Source of the DNA: Demequina subtropica
GTDB taxonomy: Bacteria; Actinomycetota; Actinomycetes; Actinomycetales; Demequinaceae
DNA: 49,510 nt
Assembly: GCF_000971235.1 (NCBI RefSeq)
Contig: NZ_BBMB01000006.1
Span: 65,876-115,385 of the forward strand
Direction of reading: 5' to 3'
Shown here piece after piece: positions 15,743-23,530 of this stretch; the first letter of the stretch is position 1; every line of letters begins with the position of its first letter. A program made the translations under genes and the position numbers. The notes under the pieces are model-generated. The model saw only the letters and a program-made list of their open reading frames with translations. It did not search any database and was not told the origin of the DNA.

Positions 15743-16957
15743 TCAGCGGCGGTAGCCCGGGCCGACGAACACGAGCACGACGGCGACGAGCGCGAGCGCC
15801 AGCGCGACCCAGGCCGGAGCCACGTAGCCCCAGCCGAGCCCGATCACCACCGCACCCAGGCCCGTGCCGACCACGGTCGCCGCGTTGAGCGCCGAGTGCG
15901 ACAGCGCCGCGCCGAGCGAGGGCGAGGTGTGCACCACGTCCATGAGGTGCGCCTGAGCCGACTGGGAGAAGATCTGGATGCACGCGCCGAGCAGCACGAG
16001 CGCGATCACCACAGGCCAGCCGAGCGTGCCCACCAGGCCGAGCGCGAGCAGCATCACCCCGACCCCGATGATCCCGACCCGCGCGGTGAGCAGGGTGGAC
16101 CGATCCGTGAGGCTGCCGCCGATGAACGCGCCGGCCGTCATGCCGAGGCCGAAGATGCTGAGGATGACGGTGACGGCGCCCGTCGAGAACCCGTTGGTGT
16201 CCTCGAGCAGCGGCACCATGTACGACTGCACCGCGCCGAGCCCGGCGAACCCCACCGTGACCGTGAGGATCGCTGTCCACAGCACGCGCCCGCGCAGCGC
16301 GGCGATCTCGCCGCGGAAGCCCGATCCGCGGGTCCCCGGGACCGACGGCACGAAGGCCCACATGAGCGCGAGCCCCACCAGCCCCACCGCGGTGACCACC
16401 GCGTAGGAGGCGCGCCATCCCGCCTGCACGGAGAGCCACTGCAGGCCGGGGACGCCCACGACCGCCGCCGCCGTGAGCCCGTACATGAGCGTCGCGATCG
16501 CCTTGCCACGGCGCTCCGGCCCGAGCGCGAGCGCGCCCACGTACGTCGCGCTCCCCAGCAGCGCGCCGTGCGGGAGCCCGTTGAGGAAGCGGATCACCAG
16601 GAGGGACTCGACCGTCGGGGCCACCGCGGTGAGCGCCGCGGTCGTGACGAACGCCACGGACATCGTGAGCAGCAGCGTGCGGCGGTCCCACGCGGCGAGC
16701 CCGACCATGATGAGCGGCGCGCCCACCACGACGCCGAGCGCGTACGCGACGATGGTCCAGCCGATCATGTCGACCGTGGTGTCGAGCGCGCTCACCTGAT
16801 CCTGGATCACGCCCGCCGCACCCTGCTGCGACAGGCCGATCCCGAAGGCGGCGATCACGAATCCTGCAAGCACCAGGCCTGGGTGGGCCGCGTGGGCGGT
16901 GGGCGGCATGAGCCAGCGTGGGATGCCCGACCGCGACGTCGGGGGAAGGTTGGTCAT
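15743..16957 (-). CDS. MFS transporter (DHA1/AraJ-like)
   Basis: A 404-residue protein with about 12 hydrophobic segments and MFS loop motifs (IVAYALGVVVGAPLIMVGLA, then WDRRTLL). It is probably an exporter of drugs, sugars or metal chelates; the substrate cannot be told from sequence. I chose the ATG at 16957, which shares one base with the stop of the DtxR-family gene (TGATG) and has an AGG six bases upstream; a start at 16981 would overlap more. Coupling to a metal-dependent regulator suggests control by Mn2+ or Fe2+. Confidence 0.85.
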   Translation of the reverse strand: MTNLPPTSRSGIPRWLMPPTAHAAHPGLVLAGFVIAAFGIGLSQQGAAGVIQDQVSALDTTVDMIGWTIVAYALGVVVGAPLIMVGLAAWDRRTLLLTMSVAFVTTAALTAVAPTVESLLVIRFLNGLPHGALLGSATYVGALALGPERRGKAIATLMYGLTAAAVVGVPGLQWLSVQAGWRASYAVVTAVGLVGLALMWAFVPSVPGTRGSGFRGEIAALRGRVLWTAILTVTVGFAGLGAVQSYMVPLLEDTNGFSTGAVTVILSIFGLGMTAGAFIGGSLTDRSTLLTARVGIIGVGVMLLALGLVGTLGWPVVIALVLLGACIQIFSQSAQAHLMDVVHTSPSLGAALSHSALNAATVVGTGLGAVVIGLGWGYVAPAWVALALALVAVVLVFVGPGYRR

Positions 16958-17628
16958 CAGGAGCCTTGCGTGACGAGCCACACCGCGGACGCGGTGGCGG
17001 GCGGGACGACGATGCCGGTCGCCTCATCGGTCTCCACCTGGATCCCGCCGGACGGATCGGGGCCATGCACCCGGATCGAGGCGTCCACGGTCAATCCTAG
17101 GGACGCCAGGTCCCGGAGCACGGCAGGATCTGCGTCGGACAGCCGCGCCACGCTCCACGCGCCCGGCGCCGCGAGGGCGAGGTTGGTCCCGTCGACCGCG
17201 ACGATGCGCCCGCTCGCGGTCGGGATCGGGTCGCCGTGCGGGTCGCGCGTCGGATGGCCCAGCAGAGAGTCGATCGCGTCGATCATGCGCGACGAGCACG
17301 CGTGCTCGAGCACCTCGGCCTCGTCGTGGACCTCGTCCCACCCGTACCCGAGGTGCGTCACCAGGAACGTCTCGATGAGCCGATGCCGGCGCACCATGTC
17401 GAGCGCGCGGCGCTCCCCCTCGACTGTCAGCGTGATCGCGCCGTACGGCTCGTGGTCGAGCAGACCCGCCGCGACGAGCTTGCGGACGTTCTCGGACACC
17501 GTGGGAGCGGACACCCCGAGACGCTCCGCGAGCGCCTTGGTGGTGACGGGCGCGTCGGACCACTCGGTGGCGCTCCACACGATCTTGACGTAGTCCTGGG
17601 CGGTCGCGGTGAGCGGTGCGTCGGCCAT
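16957..17628 (-). CDS. DtxR/MntR-family metal-dependent transcriptional regulator
   Basis: A 223-residue protein of IdeR-like length. Residues about 8-65 form the helix-turn-helix (TTKALAERLGVSAPTVSENV, then RKLVAAGLLDHEPYGAITLT). The dimerisation/metal domain includes RRHRLIETFLVTHLGYGWDE and AEVLEHACSSRMIDAID, with the His/Glu/Cys residues expected to bind Mn2+ or Fe2+. The C-terminal 75 residues resemble the FeoA/SH3-like domain. It probably controls its own operon with the MFS gene. The CopC-like gene ends 4 bp upstream, so three genes may form one transcript. Confidence 0.9.
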   Translation of the reverse strand: MADAPLTATAQDYVKIVWSATEWSDAPVTTKALAERLGVSAPTVSENVRKLVAAGLLDHEPYGAITLTVEGERRALDMVRRHRLIETFLVTHLGYGWDEVHDEAEVLEHACSSRMIDAIDSLLGHPTRDPHGDPIPTASGRIVAVDGTNLALAAPGAWSVARLSDADPAVLRDLASLGLTVDASIRVHGPDPSGGIQVETDEATGIVVPPATASAVWLVTQGS

Positions 17629-17632
17629 CGCG

Positions 17633-18214
17633 TCAGTCCTCCCGGCGCTGGCGGAGCGCGATCGTGAGCGCGAGCGCCGCGGCGGCGACCACGCCGATGA
17701 TGACGTACACCGCGGGGTTGGGCCCGACCTCCTCGTACACGGTCACGTGCGGGCTCGGGCTCGCGGTCACCACCGGGCCCGCGGCCGCCGACGGCTCCAC
17801 GGTCGCCGACGGGCTCGGCTCCGCCGGGCCGGACGCCTCGACGGGCGCGTAGGTGAACGTCACCTCGCCCTCGATGGGGTGGCCGTCGGCCGACACGACG
17901 CGGAAGGCGAGGATGTTCTCCCCCGCCGCGAGCGCATCGTCCGGGACGGCGGCGGTCACCACCTCGGTCACCGGCGCGTCGATCTCGAGCGCGGTGCGCG
18001 TCCCGTCGGGGGCGACGATCGCGAGCTCGTTGCCGATGTCGAGCAGCTGCTCGGTGAACTCGAGCGAGACCTCGGACAGCTCCGTCACGGTCTCGCCCTC
18101 CGCGGGCGAGGACGAGACAAGCGCGGTGTGGGCCGAGGCGGGCGCCGCGACCACGACGGCCGCCAGGAGCGACACCGCGAGGGCGGCCAGGAGCGCGGGG
18201 ATCGTGCGAGGCAT
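17633..18214 (-). CDS. CopC-domain secreted/membrane-anchored protein
   Basis: A 193-residue protein from the ATG at 18214 (GGGAGG nine bases upstream). It has an N-terminal signal peptide ending ASA, so the mature protein starts at the AHTALVSSSPAEG segment, whose His resembles the copper-binding N-terminus of CopC. The CopC/YcnJ-like beta-sandwich follows (SLEFTEQL, LAFRVVSADGHPIEGEVTFT, with the His of DGHPIEG). Then comes a Pro/Ser/Ala linker, one membrane helix (AVYVIIGVVAAAALALTIAL) and RQRRED, so it is anchored outside. It may bind copper; no copper pump is in the window. Confidence 0.85.
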   Translation of the reverse strand: MPRTIPALLAALAVSLLAAVVVAAPASAHTALVSSSPAEGETVTELSEVSLEFTEQLLDIGNELAIVAPDGTRTALEIDAPVTEVVTAAVPDDALAAGENILAFRVVSADGHPIEGEVTFTYAPVEASGPAEPSPSATVEPSAAAGPVVTASPSPHVTVYEEVGPNPAVYVIIGVVAAAALALTIALRQRRED

Positions 18215-18253
18215 GCCCCGATCCTCCCACGAAGCCCTGGGAGCCTTCATGCA

Positions 18254-18275
18254 ACCGTCATCGGACCGTCATGCG
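18254..18275. repeat. 11-bp tandem direct repeat in divergent promoter region
   Basis: ACCGTCATCGG at 18254-18264 is followed directly by ACCGTCATGCG at 18265-18275, and a third ACCGTC occurs at 18293. The site is between the CopC-like gene and the glycosyltransferase cassette. Tandem 11-bp direct repeats are typical of OmpR/PhoB-type response regulator sites; the binding protein is unknown. Confidence 0.45.
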
Positions 18276-18328
18276 ACATCAAGCCCGACGCAACCGTCGG
18301 TTCGCCTGGGCACCGAACACTGACGCGT

Positions 18329-19450
18329 GTGAAGGTCGCGCTGGTCGCAGAGTCGTTCCTGCCGCACACGAACGGCGTCACGCACTCGCTGCTGCGGGTG
18401 CTCGATCACCTCGCCGCCCGCGGCGACGAGGCGGTCGTCATCGCCCCCGAGGCCCCCGGGGCTCCGGACACGGTCGCGGGGGCGCGCATCGTCCATGTCC
18501 CCGCGGTCGGCTGGCCGGGCTACCGCGACGTGCGCGTCGCGCTGTCGAGCGTGCGCCGGCTCACCCGCCTCCTCGCGGAGCTCGGGCCCGACGTGGTGCA
18601 TCTCGCATCGCCGTTCATGCTCGGCTGGGCCGCGGTGCGTGCCGCGGCGGACCTCGGGCTGCCGACCGTCGCGATCTACCAGACCGACGTGCCCTCCTAC
18701 GCGGCCGCCTACGGGATGCCGTGGGGCGAGCCGCTGCTGTGGACCCGGGTGCGCCACATCCACAGCGCCGCCGACATCACGCTCGCCCCCTCGACCGCGG
18801 CGATGGGCCAGCTCGAGGCGCTGGGAGTCGAGCGCCTCGGGCTGTGGCCGCGAGGCGTCGACACGGCACGGTTCGATCCCGCGCACCGGGACGATGCGCT
18901 GCGCGCGCGGTGGGCGCCGCACGGCGAGGTCGTCGTCGGGTACGTGGGCCGGCTCGCGCCGGAGAAGCGCGTGGGCGACCTCGCGAGGATCGCGCGCATG
19001 CCGGGAGCGAGGCTCGTGGTGATCGGCGAGGGCCCCGAGGGCGCGCGGCTGCGGCGCGCGATGCCGCGCGCCGAGTTCGCGGGCTTCCTGGGCGGCGGAG
19101 AGCTCGCACGCGCCGTCGCGAGCCTCGACGTCATGGTCCACCCGGGCGAGCTCGAGACCTTCGGGCAGTCGGTGCAGGAGGCGCTCGCCTCCGGCGTACC
19201 CGTGGTCGCGCCCCGCCGCGGCGGCCCCATCGACCTCATCGACCACGGCGCGAACGGCTTCCTCTACGAGCCCGGCCGCCTCGACCACCTCGAGGACGCC
19301 GTCGCCGAGCTGGTCGCGTACGAGGACCTCCGCGCGCTCCAGGGCGCCCATGCGCGGATCTCGGTCGAAGGCCGGACCTGGCCGCGCGTGTGCGAGGCTC
19401 TCACGCGCCACTACGAGGCGGCCATGGCGGCGCGGGCGGTGCGGCGATGA
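18329..19450 (+). CDS. GT4-family glycosyltransferase (GT-B; PimB/MgtA-like alpha-mannosyltransferase)
   Basis: A 373-residue GT-B protein starting with VALVAESFLPHTNGVTHSLL. It has the donor-site segment VGYVGRLAPEKRVGDLARIA and the GT4 ExxxxxxxE element in HPGELETFGQSVQEALASGV. The closest actinobacterial family is the GDP-mannose-dependent mannosyltransferases acting on glycolipids, but the donor is inference. The start is the GTG at 18329; no ribosome site is visible before it, so the transcript may be leaderless. Its stop overlaps the next glycosyltransferase by 4 bp, and the SGNH gene follows in the same manner. Confidence 0.88.
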   Translation: MKVALVAESFLPHTNGVTHSLLRVLDHLAARGDEAVVIAPEAPGAPDTVAGARIVHVPAVGWPGYRDVRVALSSVRRLTRLLAELGPDVVHLASPFMLGWAAVRAAADLGLPTVAIYQTDVPSYAAAYGMPWGEPLLWTRVRHIHSAADITLAPSTAAMGQLEALGVERLGLWPRGVDTARFDPAHRDDALRARWAPHGEVVVGYVGRLAPEKRVGDLARIARMPGARLVVIGEGPEGARLRRAMPRAEFAGFLGGGELARAVASLDVMVHPGELETFGQSVQEALASGVPVVAPRRGGPIDLIDHGANGFLYEPGRLDHLEDAVAELVAYEDLRALQGAHARISVEGRTWPRVCEALTRHYEAAMAARAVRR

Positions 19451-20571
19451 GGATCGCGCAGGTCGCCAACTTCTACGGGCCGCGCTCGGGCGGCCTGCGG
19501 ACCGCGCTTCACGCCCTCGGCCGCGGCTACGTCGAGGCCGGGGACGACGTCCTGCTGGTGGTGCCGGGCGACGCCGACAGCATCGCGGACACCCCCCATG
19601 GCTGCGTCGTGACGCTCCACAGCCCCCTGCTGCCGCACAGCGGCGGCTACCGCGTCATCACCCGGCTCGGCGCCGTGATCGACACGCTCGCGGCCTTCGC
19701 CCCCGACGTGCTCGAGGTCTCCGACCGCACCACGCTCGCGCATCTCTCTCCGTGGGCGCGCGAGCGCGGGACCGCCACCGCCTTCCTCGCTCACGAACGC
19801 GTGAGCGGGGTCCTCGACACCGCGCTGCGAGGCCGCGCGCCGGGCGCCGCCGCGCGGCTCACCGAGGCGCACTCGCGCTGGATCGCGCGCAGGTTCGACA
19901 CGCTCGTCGCCACCACCGCCTACGCGGGCGCGGAGCTCGCCGCGGTCGGCGCGCACGTCGAGACGGTGCCGCTCGGGGTCGACCTCGACCGCTTCCATCC
20001 GGGCCGCGCGAGCGCCACGACCCGCCGTCGCCACGCTCCCGACGACGTCCCGCTGCTGGTCATGGCCTCGCGGCTGTCCCGCGAGAAGCGCCCCGACCTC
20101 GCGATCGAGGCGGTGCGCGAGCTGGGGCGCCGCGGCCGACCGGTGCGCCTGGTGGTCGCGGGGAGCGGGCCGCTCGAGGGGCGCGTGCGACGCGCGGCCG
20201 CGAGCCTCCCGGTCGAGCCCCTGGGGTTCGTGGACGACCGTGACCGCTTCGCGTCGCTGCTCGCCTCCGCCGATGCCGTGCTCGCGCCGGGCCCGATCGA
20301 GACCTTCGGGCTCGCGGCGCTCGAGGCGCTCGCCTCGGGGACCCCGACCGTCGTGAACGCCGCCTCCGCGCTCCCCGAGGTGGTGGGTGACGCGGGGCTC
20401 GCCGCGCTGGGCACGCCGGCGGCGTTCGCGGACGCGGTCGAGACGATGCTCGCGCGCGACGGGCGGCAGCGGCGGCTCGACGCCCGCGCGCGGGCCGTGC
20501 GGTTCCCGTGGTCCGCCACGGTCGCCCGCATGCGCGAGGTCCACTCGCGGGCCCTGGCGGGGGCGCGATGA
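19447..20571 (+). CDS. GT4-family glycosyltransferase (second of the cassette)
   Basis: A 374-residue GT-B protein with an N-terminal glycine loop NFYGPRSGGLRTALHALG, the donor-site strand LLVMASRLSREKRPDLAIEA and the GT4 element GPIETFGLAALEALASGT. It shares the fold but is clearly divergent from the gene before it, so it is probably a partner rather than a recent duplicate. Both its ends overlap neighbours by 4 bp (19447-19450 and 20568-20571). It likely acts in sequence with the first enzyme on an envelope glycolipid or glycan. Confidence 0.88.
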   Translation: MRIAQVANFYGPRSGGLRTALHALGRGYVEAGDDVLLVVPGDADSIADTPHGCVVTLHSPLLPHSGGYRVITRLGAVIDTLAAFAPDVLEVSDRTTLAHLSPWARERGTATAFLAHERVSGVLDTALRGRAPGAAARLTEAHSRWIARRFDTLVATTAYAGAELAAVGAHVETVPLGVDLDRFHPGRASATTRRRHAPDDVPLLVMASRLSREKRPDLAIEAVRELGRRGRPVRLVVAGSGPLEGRVRRAAASLPVEPLGFVDDRDRFASLLASADAVLAPGPIETFGLAALEALASGTPTVVNAASALPEVVGDAGLAALGTPAAFADAVETMLARDGRQRRLDARARAVRFPWSATVARMREVHSRALAGAR

Positions 20572-21341
20572 CCGGCCCGCGCATCGTCGCGCTCGGGGAC
20601 TCGATCACCCTCGGGGTCGGCGACGGCGTGCAGCGCGCGTGGGGCGAGGTCGGCTGGGCGGCGCACACCGCCGCAGCCCTCGGCGCCTCGTCCTTCCTCA
20701 ACCTCGCGGCGAACGGCGTGCGCGCCCAGGAGATGCTCGAGCGTCAGGTGCCGCGCGCGCTCGCCGCACGCCCCGACGTCGTGCTGCTCACGGTCGGCGG
20801 CAACGACGTGCTGCGTGGGGACTTCTCGCCGGTCGAGGTCGAGCGGGCGCTCCGCGGCGCGATCGATCGGCTCGCGAGACCCGGGCGACGCATCGTCACG
20901 GTGTCGCTCGATCGCATCGGACTCTTCGACCTGGCGCCGCGTCGCGTCGCCGAGGCCATGGCACGGCGCGTCGGCGAGGCGAACGCCGCGATCGCGCGGG
21001 CCGTCGCGCTCACGGACGTCGAGGTGATCGACGGCGCGACCCTGCTCGCCTCGCTCGGCCGGCGCGCATGGCACATCGACCGGATCCACCCGTCTCCGCT
21101 CGGCCACCGCGCCCTCGCCGGAGAGGCCGCCGCGCTTCTCGCCGGCGACTGGCGCCCCTGCGGCGCGGTCCCGGCCCCGCCTGAGCCGCCGAGCCGCGCC
21201 GCGGTGGCCGCGTGGCTCGCGGTCAACGGGGTGCCGTGGGCGGTCAAGCGCAGCCGGGACCTCATCCCCCAGGTGACGATGGTGGTCGCGCGCGAGCTGC
21301 GCGACGAGCGGCGCGCGGCGCGGCGTCCCGCGGACGCGTGA
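20568..21341 (+). CDS. SGNH/GDSL-family hydrolase
   Basis: A 257-residue protein with the four SGNH blocks: ALGDSITLGVG (Ser), the Gly in NLAANGVRA, VGGNDV (Asn), and DRIHPSPLGH (Asp/His). It is an esterase/lipase/acyltransferase fold without a signal peptide. Coupling to two glycosyltransferases suggests it trims or transfers an acyl group on their product; this is inference. The C-terminal 70 residues beyond the catalytic His are basic and may bind membrane. A second SGNH hydrolase occurs at 43243-44001. Confidence 0.87.
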   Translation: MTGPRIVALGDSITLGVGDGVQRAWGEVGWAAHTAAALGASSFLNLAANGVRAQEMLERQVPRALAARPDVVLLTVGGNDVLRGDFSPVEVERALRGAIDRLARPGRRIVTVSLDRIGLFDLAPRRVAEAMARRVGEANAAIARAVALTDVEVIDGATLLASLGRRAWHIDRIHPSPLGHRALAGEAAALLAGDWRPCGAVPAPPEPPSRAAVAAWLAVNGVPWAVKRSRDLIPQVTMVVARELRDERRAARRPADA

Positions 21342-21360
21342 CGCGTGCACGCACGACGAA

Positions 21361-21386
21361 GGGGCGGGACCCCGCGGCCCCGCCCC
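21361..21386. terminator. Bidirectional hairpin terminator between the SGNH and DoxX genes
   Basis: GGGGCGGG (21361-21368) pairs with CCCGCCCC (21379-21386) around a 10-nt loop. It lies 20 bp past the plus-strand SGNH stop and 17 bp past the minus-strand DoxX stop, the expected place for a shared terminator of convergent genes. Confidence 0.7.
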
Positions 21387-21402
21387 TCCTGCGTCCGGTC
21401 GG

Positions 21403-21981
21403 CTAGACCAGCCAGCTCTTCTCTCCCACGAGCCCGCGCCACCAGCGCCCGAGGCCGATGGTCTGGTGCTCGAGCTCGACCCACACGATCGCGAAGATCG
21501 CCAGGATGTAGATGATGTGCTCGTCGAAGATCGGGTTGGTCGACACGGGCATCTGCGTCATGTACATGAACAGCAGCATGAGCCCGCCCGCGAAGGCGGC
21601 GACCTTGGTGCCCATGCCGAGCATGAGCGCGAGGCCCACGCCCAGCAGGCCGAGCATGAACGGCCAGTCGGTCCAGCGCTGCCCGCCGAGGTCCACGAAG
21701 AAGTCGTGGAACGGGCTGTTGACGTTGCCCGCGTAGACCAGGTAGCCCTCCGTGATGGGCGCGCCGTTGAGCCACGACTTGTCGCAGAACGCGTCGATGG
21801 TGAAAGTCCCATCCTCCGCCGTCGTCCGGCACGTCGAGAAGCCGAGGCCCAGGAACTTGTCCAGGAACGCCCAGAGGAAGTAGAAGCCGAGCGAGATGCG
21901 GGTCACGCTCAGCATGGCCCAGCCGAAGCCGCTCCTGGTGGTCGAGCTGCTCGTCGTGGTTGTGGGTTCGGTGCTGTCCAT
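21403..21981 (-). CDS. DoxX-like integral membrane protein (copy 1)
   Basis: A 192-residue membrane protein with about four hydrophobic segments (LSVTRISLGFYFLWAFLDK; WPFMLGLLGVGLALMLGMGT; AAFAGGLMLLFMYMTQM; IYILAIFAIVWVELEH). This is the DoxX/thiosulfate:quinone oxidoreductase small-subunit-like fold. Between the first two helices an extracytoplasmic-type loop has two cysteines (TCRT, FCDK). Function is not known. A near-identical paralogue lies immediately upstream at 22138-22719. I chose the ATG at 21981 because GGGAGG stands five bases before it. Confidence 0.82.
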   Translation of the reverse strand: MDSTEPTTTTSSSTTRSGFGWAMLSVTRISLGFYFLWAFLDKFLGLGFSTCRTTAEDGTFTIDAFCDKSWLNGAPITEGYLVYAGNVNSPFHDFFVDLGGQRWTDWPFMLGLLGVGLALMLGMGTKVAAFAGGLMLLFMYMTQMPVSTNPIFDEHIIYILAIFAIVWVELEHQTIGLGRWWRGLVGEKSWLV

Positions 21982-22058
21982 CACTGCCTCCCGGATGAGA
22001 TGCGAATGCGGTTCGTATCGACGGACTCCCTTGTCCGCTCCGACCACGCTACTCCGGA

Positions 22059-22083
22059 TTGCACCATTCCTGCTGGAATGCAA
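22059..22083. promoter_or_regulatory. Near-palindrome upstream of DoxX copy 1
   Basis: TTGCA (22059-22063) and ATTCC (22066-22070) mirror GGAAT (22075-22079) and TGCAA (22079-22083) around TGCT. It stands between the terminator of DoxX copy 2 and the start of copy 1, so it may be an operator of copy 1. No similar site precedes copy 2. Confidence 0.35.
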
Positions 22084-22088
22084 CGAAA

Positions 22089-22120
22089 ACGGGGTCCCGC
22101 GCGCCGGCGCGGGACCCCGT
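22089..22120 (-). terminator. Strong intrinsic terminator of DoxX copy 2
   Basis: A perfect 14-bp stem (22089-22102 with 22107-22120) with a 4-nt loop, followed on the minus strand by TTTTCGTTG. It is a classic rho-independent terminator 17 bases past the DoxX copy 2 stop, meaning the two DoxX copies are transcribed separately. Confidence 0.85.
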
Positions 22121-22137
22121 GAGAACGGCCGTGGCGG

Positions 22138-22719
22138 TCAGACCAGCCACGCGTTCTGCTTGACGAGGGGAAGGCTCCTCCACCACTTCCCGAGCCCGAT
22201 GGGCTGGTGCTCGAGCTCGACCCACACGATGGCGAGGATGGCCAGGATGTAGATGATGTGCTCGTCGAGGATCGGGTTGGTCGACGGCAGCATCTGGGTC
22301 ATGTACATGAACAGCAGCATGAGGCTGCCGGAGATCGCGCCGATCTTGGTGCCGATGCCGAGCATGAGCGCGAGGCCCACGCCCAGGAGGCCGATCATGA
22401 ACGGCCAGTCGGTCCAGCGCTGACCGCCGAGGTCCACGAAGAAGTCGTGGAACGGGCTGTTGACGTTGCCCGCGTAGACCAGGTAGCCCTCGGTGATCGC
22501 GTGGCCGTTGATCCACGCGCTGTCGCAGAACGCGTCGATGGTGTAGGTCCCATCCTCCGCGACGGTGCGGCAGGTCTGGAAGCCGAGGCCCAGGAGCTTG
22601 TCCAGGAAGGCCCAGAGGAAGTAGAAGCCGAGCGCGATGCGGGTCACGCTCAGCATGCGCCAACCGAAGGCGCTGCGGGTGGTCGTGGAGGTCTCAGCGA
22701 CCTGCGAGTTGACTGCCAT
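22138..22719 (-). CDS. DoxX-like integral membrane protein (copy 2)
   Basis: A 193-residue paralogue of the 21403-21981 gene; by eye about 85% of positions are the same over the core. It has the same four membrane segments and the same two loop cysteines (TCRT, FCDS). The ATG at 22719 is preferred because AGGAG lies seven bases before it, whereas the ATG at 22725 would leave only one base. Its 5' leader carries a GAGCCC-tgt-GGGCTC hairpin at 22739-22753. Differences cluster at the N- and C-termini. Confidence 0.82.
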   Translation of the reverse strand: MAVNSQVAETSTTTRSAFGWRMLSVTRIALGFYFLWAFLDKLLGLGFQTCRTVAEDGTYTIDAFCDSAWINGHAITEGYLVYAGNVNSPFHDFFVDLGGQRWTDWPFMIGLLGVGLALMLGIGTKIGAISGSLMLLFMYMTQMLPSTNPILDEHIIYILAILAIVWVELEHQPIGLGKWWRSLPLVKQNAWLV

Positions 22720-22856
22720 TGTCATTCTCCTTCGACGCGAGCCCTGTGGGCTCTCGGCGCCGGGGTAGCGCCTGGTACGAACCTAGAAGCGTTGCTGACA
22801 GCCCGGTAGGGACCTGAGTCCCGATCGATGATGGGTCAACCACCTGCACCCGCGTG

Positions 22857-23435
22857 TCACGTCAGCTGGGCGCGCAGGTGCGCCTCGAGCACCGCGGCCA
22901 TGTCGACCTCGGGATCGAGCAGCCACTGGACCTGGAGCCCGTCCATGAGCGCCACGAGCTGGCGCGGCGCGGCCTCCGGCTCCACGCCGGCGGCGAGCGC
23001 CCCGGCCTCCGCCAGGGCGCGGTAGGCCCGCTCGAGGTTGGCCACGAGCGCGGCGTAGCGTGCCTGGAAGTAGGCGCGCGCGGGATGGTCGGGGCTCGAC
23101 GCCTCCGCCGACAAGGTGGCGTAGAGCTCGACCACGCCGCGCTGCGTCGCGTTGAGCCGCGCGGTGGCGACGAGGTGCTCGAGCATCGCACGCGGCCCGA
23201 GCGCCTCGAAGCCCTCGCCACCGTCCGCCTCGTCGCGGCGCGTGAGCACCGCCATGAGCAGGTCCGGCTTGCGCGGGAAGTGGTAGAGCAGCGCCGGATG
23301 GGTGAGCCCGCAGCGCGACGCGATCTCGCGCACCGAGGTGCCGCGGTACCCGCCCTCCGCGAAGGCCGCGAGCGCGGTGTCGAGGATCAGTGCGCGCGTC
23401 TCCGCTCCTCGGTCGGACAGCTCCCTGGTCGCCAT
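22857..23435 (-). CDS. TetR-family transcriptional regulator
   Basis: A 192-residue TetR protein. The N-terminal helix-turn-helix is typical: ALILDTALAAFAEGGYRGTS, then VREIASRCGLTHPALLYHFP. The C-terminal ligand domain is similar to the TetR_C_6-like group and ends LLDPEVDMAAVLEAHL. It is divergent from the GH3 beta-glucosidase gene, 95 bp apart, with a TACCA-tg-TGGTA palindrome between them, so it probably represses that gene and itself. Its ligand may be a glucoside. Confidence 0.92.
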   Translation of the reverse strand: MATRELSDRGAETRALILDTALAAFAEGGYRGTSVREIASRCGLTHPALLYHFPRKPDLLMAVLTRRDEADGGEGFEALGPRAMLEHLVATARLNATQRGVVELYATLSAEASSPDHPARAYFQARYAALVANLERAYRALAEAGALAAGVEPEAAPRQLVALMDGLQVQWLLDPEVDMAAVLEAHLRAQLT

Positions 23436-23472
23436 GCGTCCCCTCCGCTTGCATCGTTTCGACAGTCCTTTT

Positions 23473-23484
23473 TACCATGTGGTA
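23473..23484. promoter_or_regulatory. Putative TetR operator between tetR and the GH3 gene
   Basis: TACCATGTGGTA is an inverted repeat (TACCA/TGGTA) around TG, in the 95-bp divergent gap, 46 bp before the GH3 start and 37 bp before the tetR start. Position and symmetry fit an operator controlling both genes. Confidence 0.6.
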
Positions 23485-23530
23485 GAACTCTCGGGACAGC
23501 CCCGCCCGCAGCCGTGCGAAAGGAACCGCC

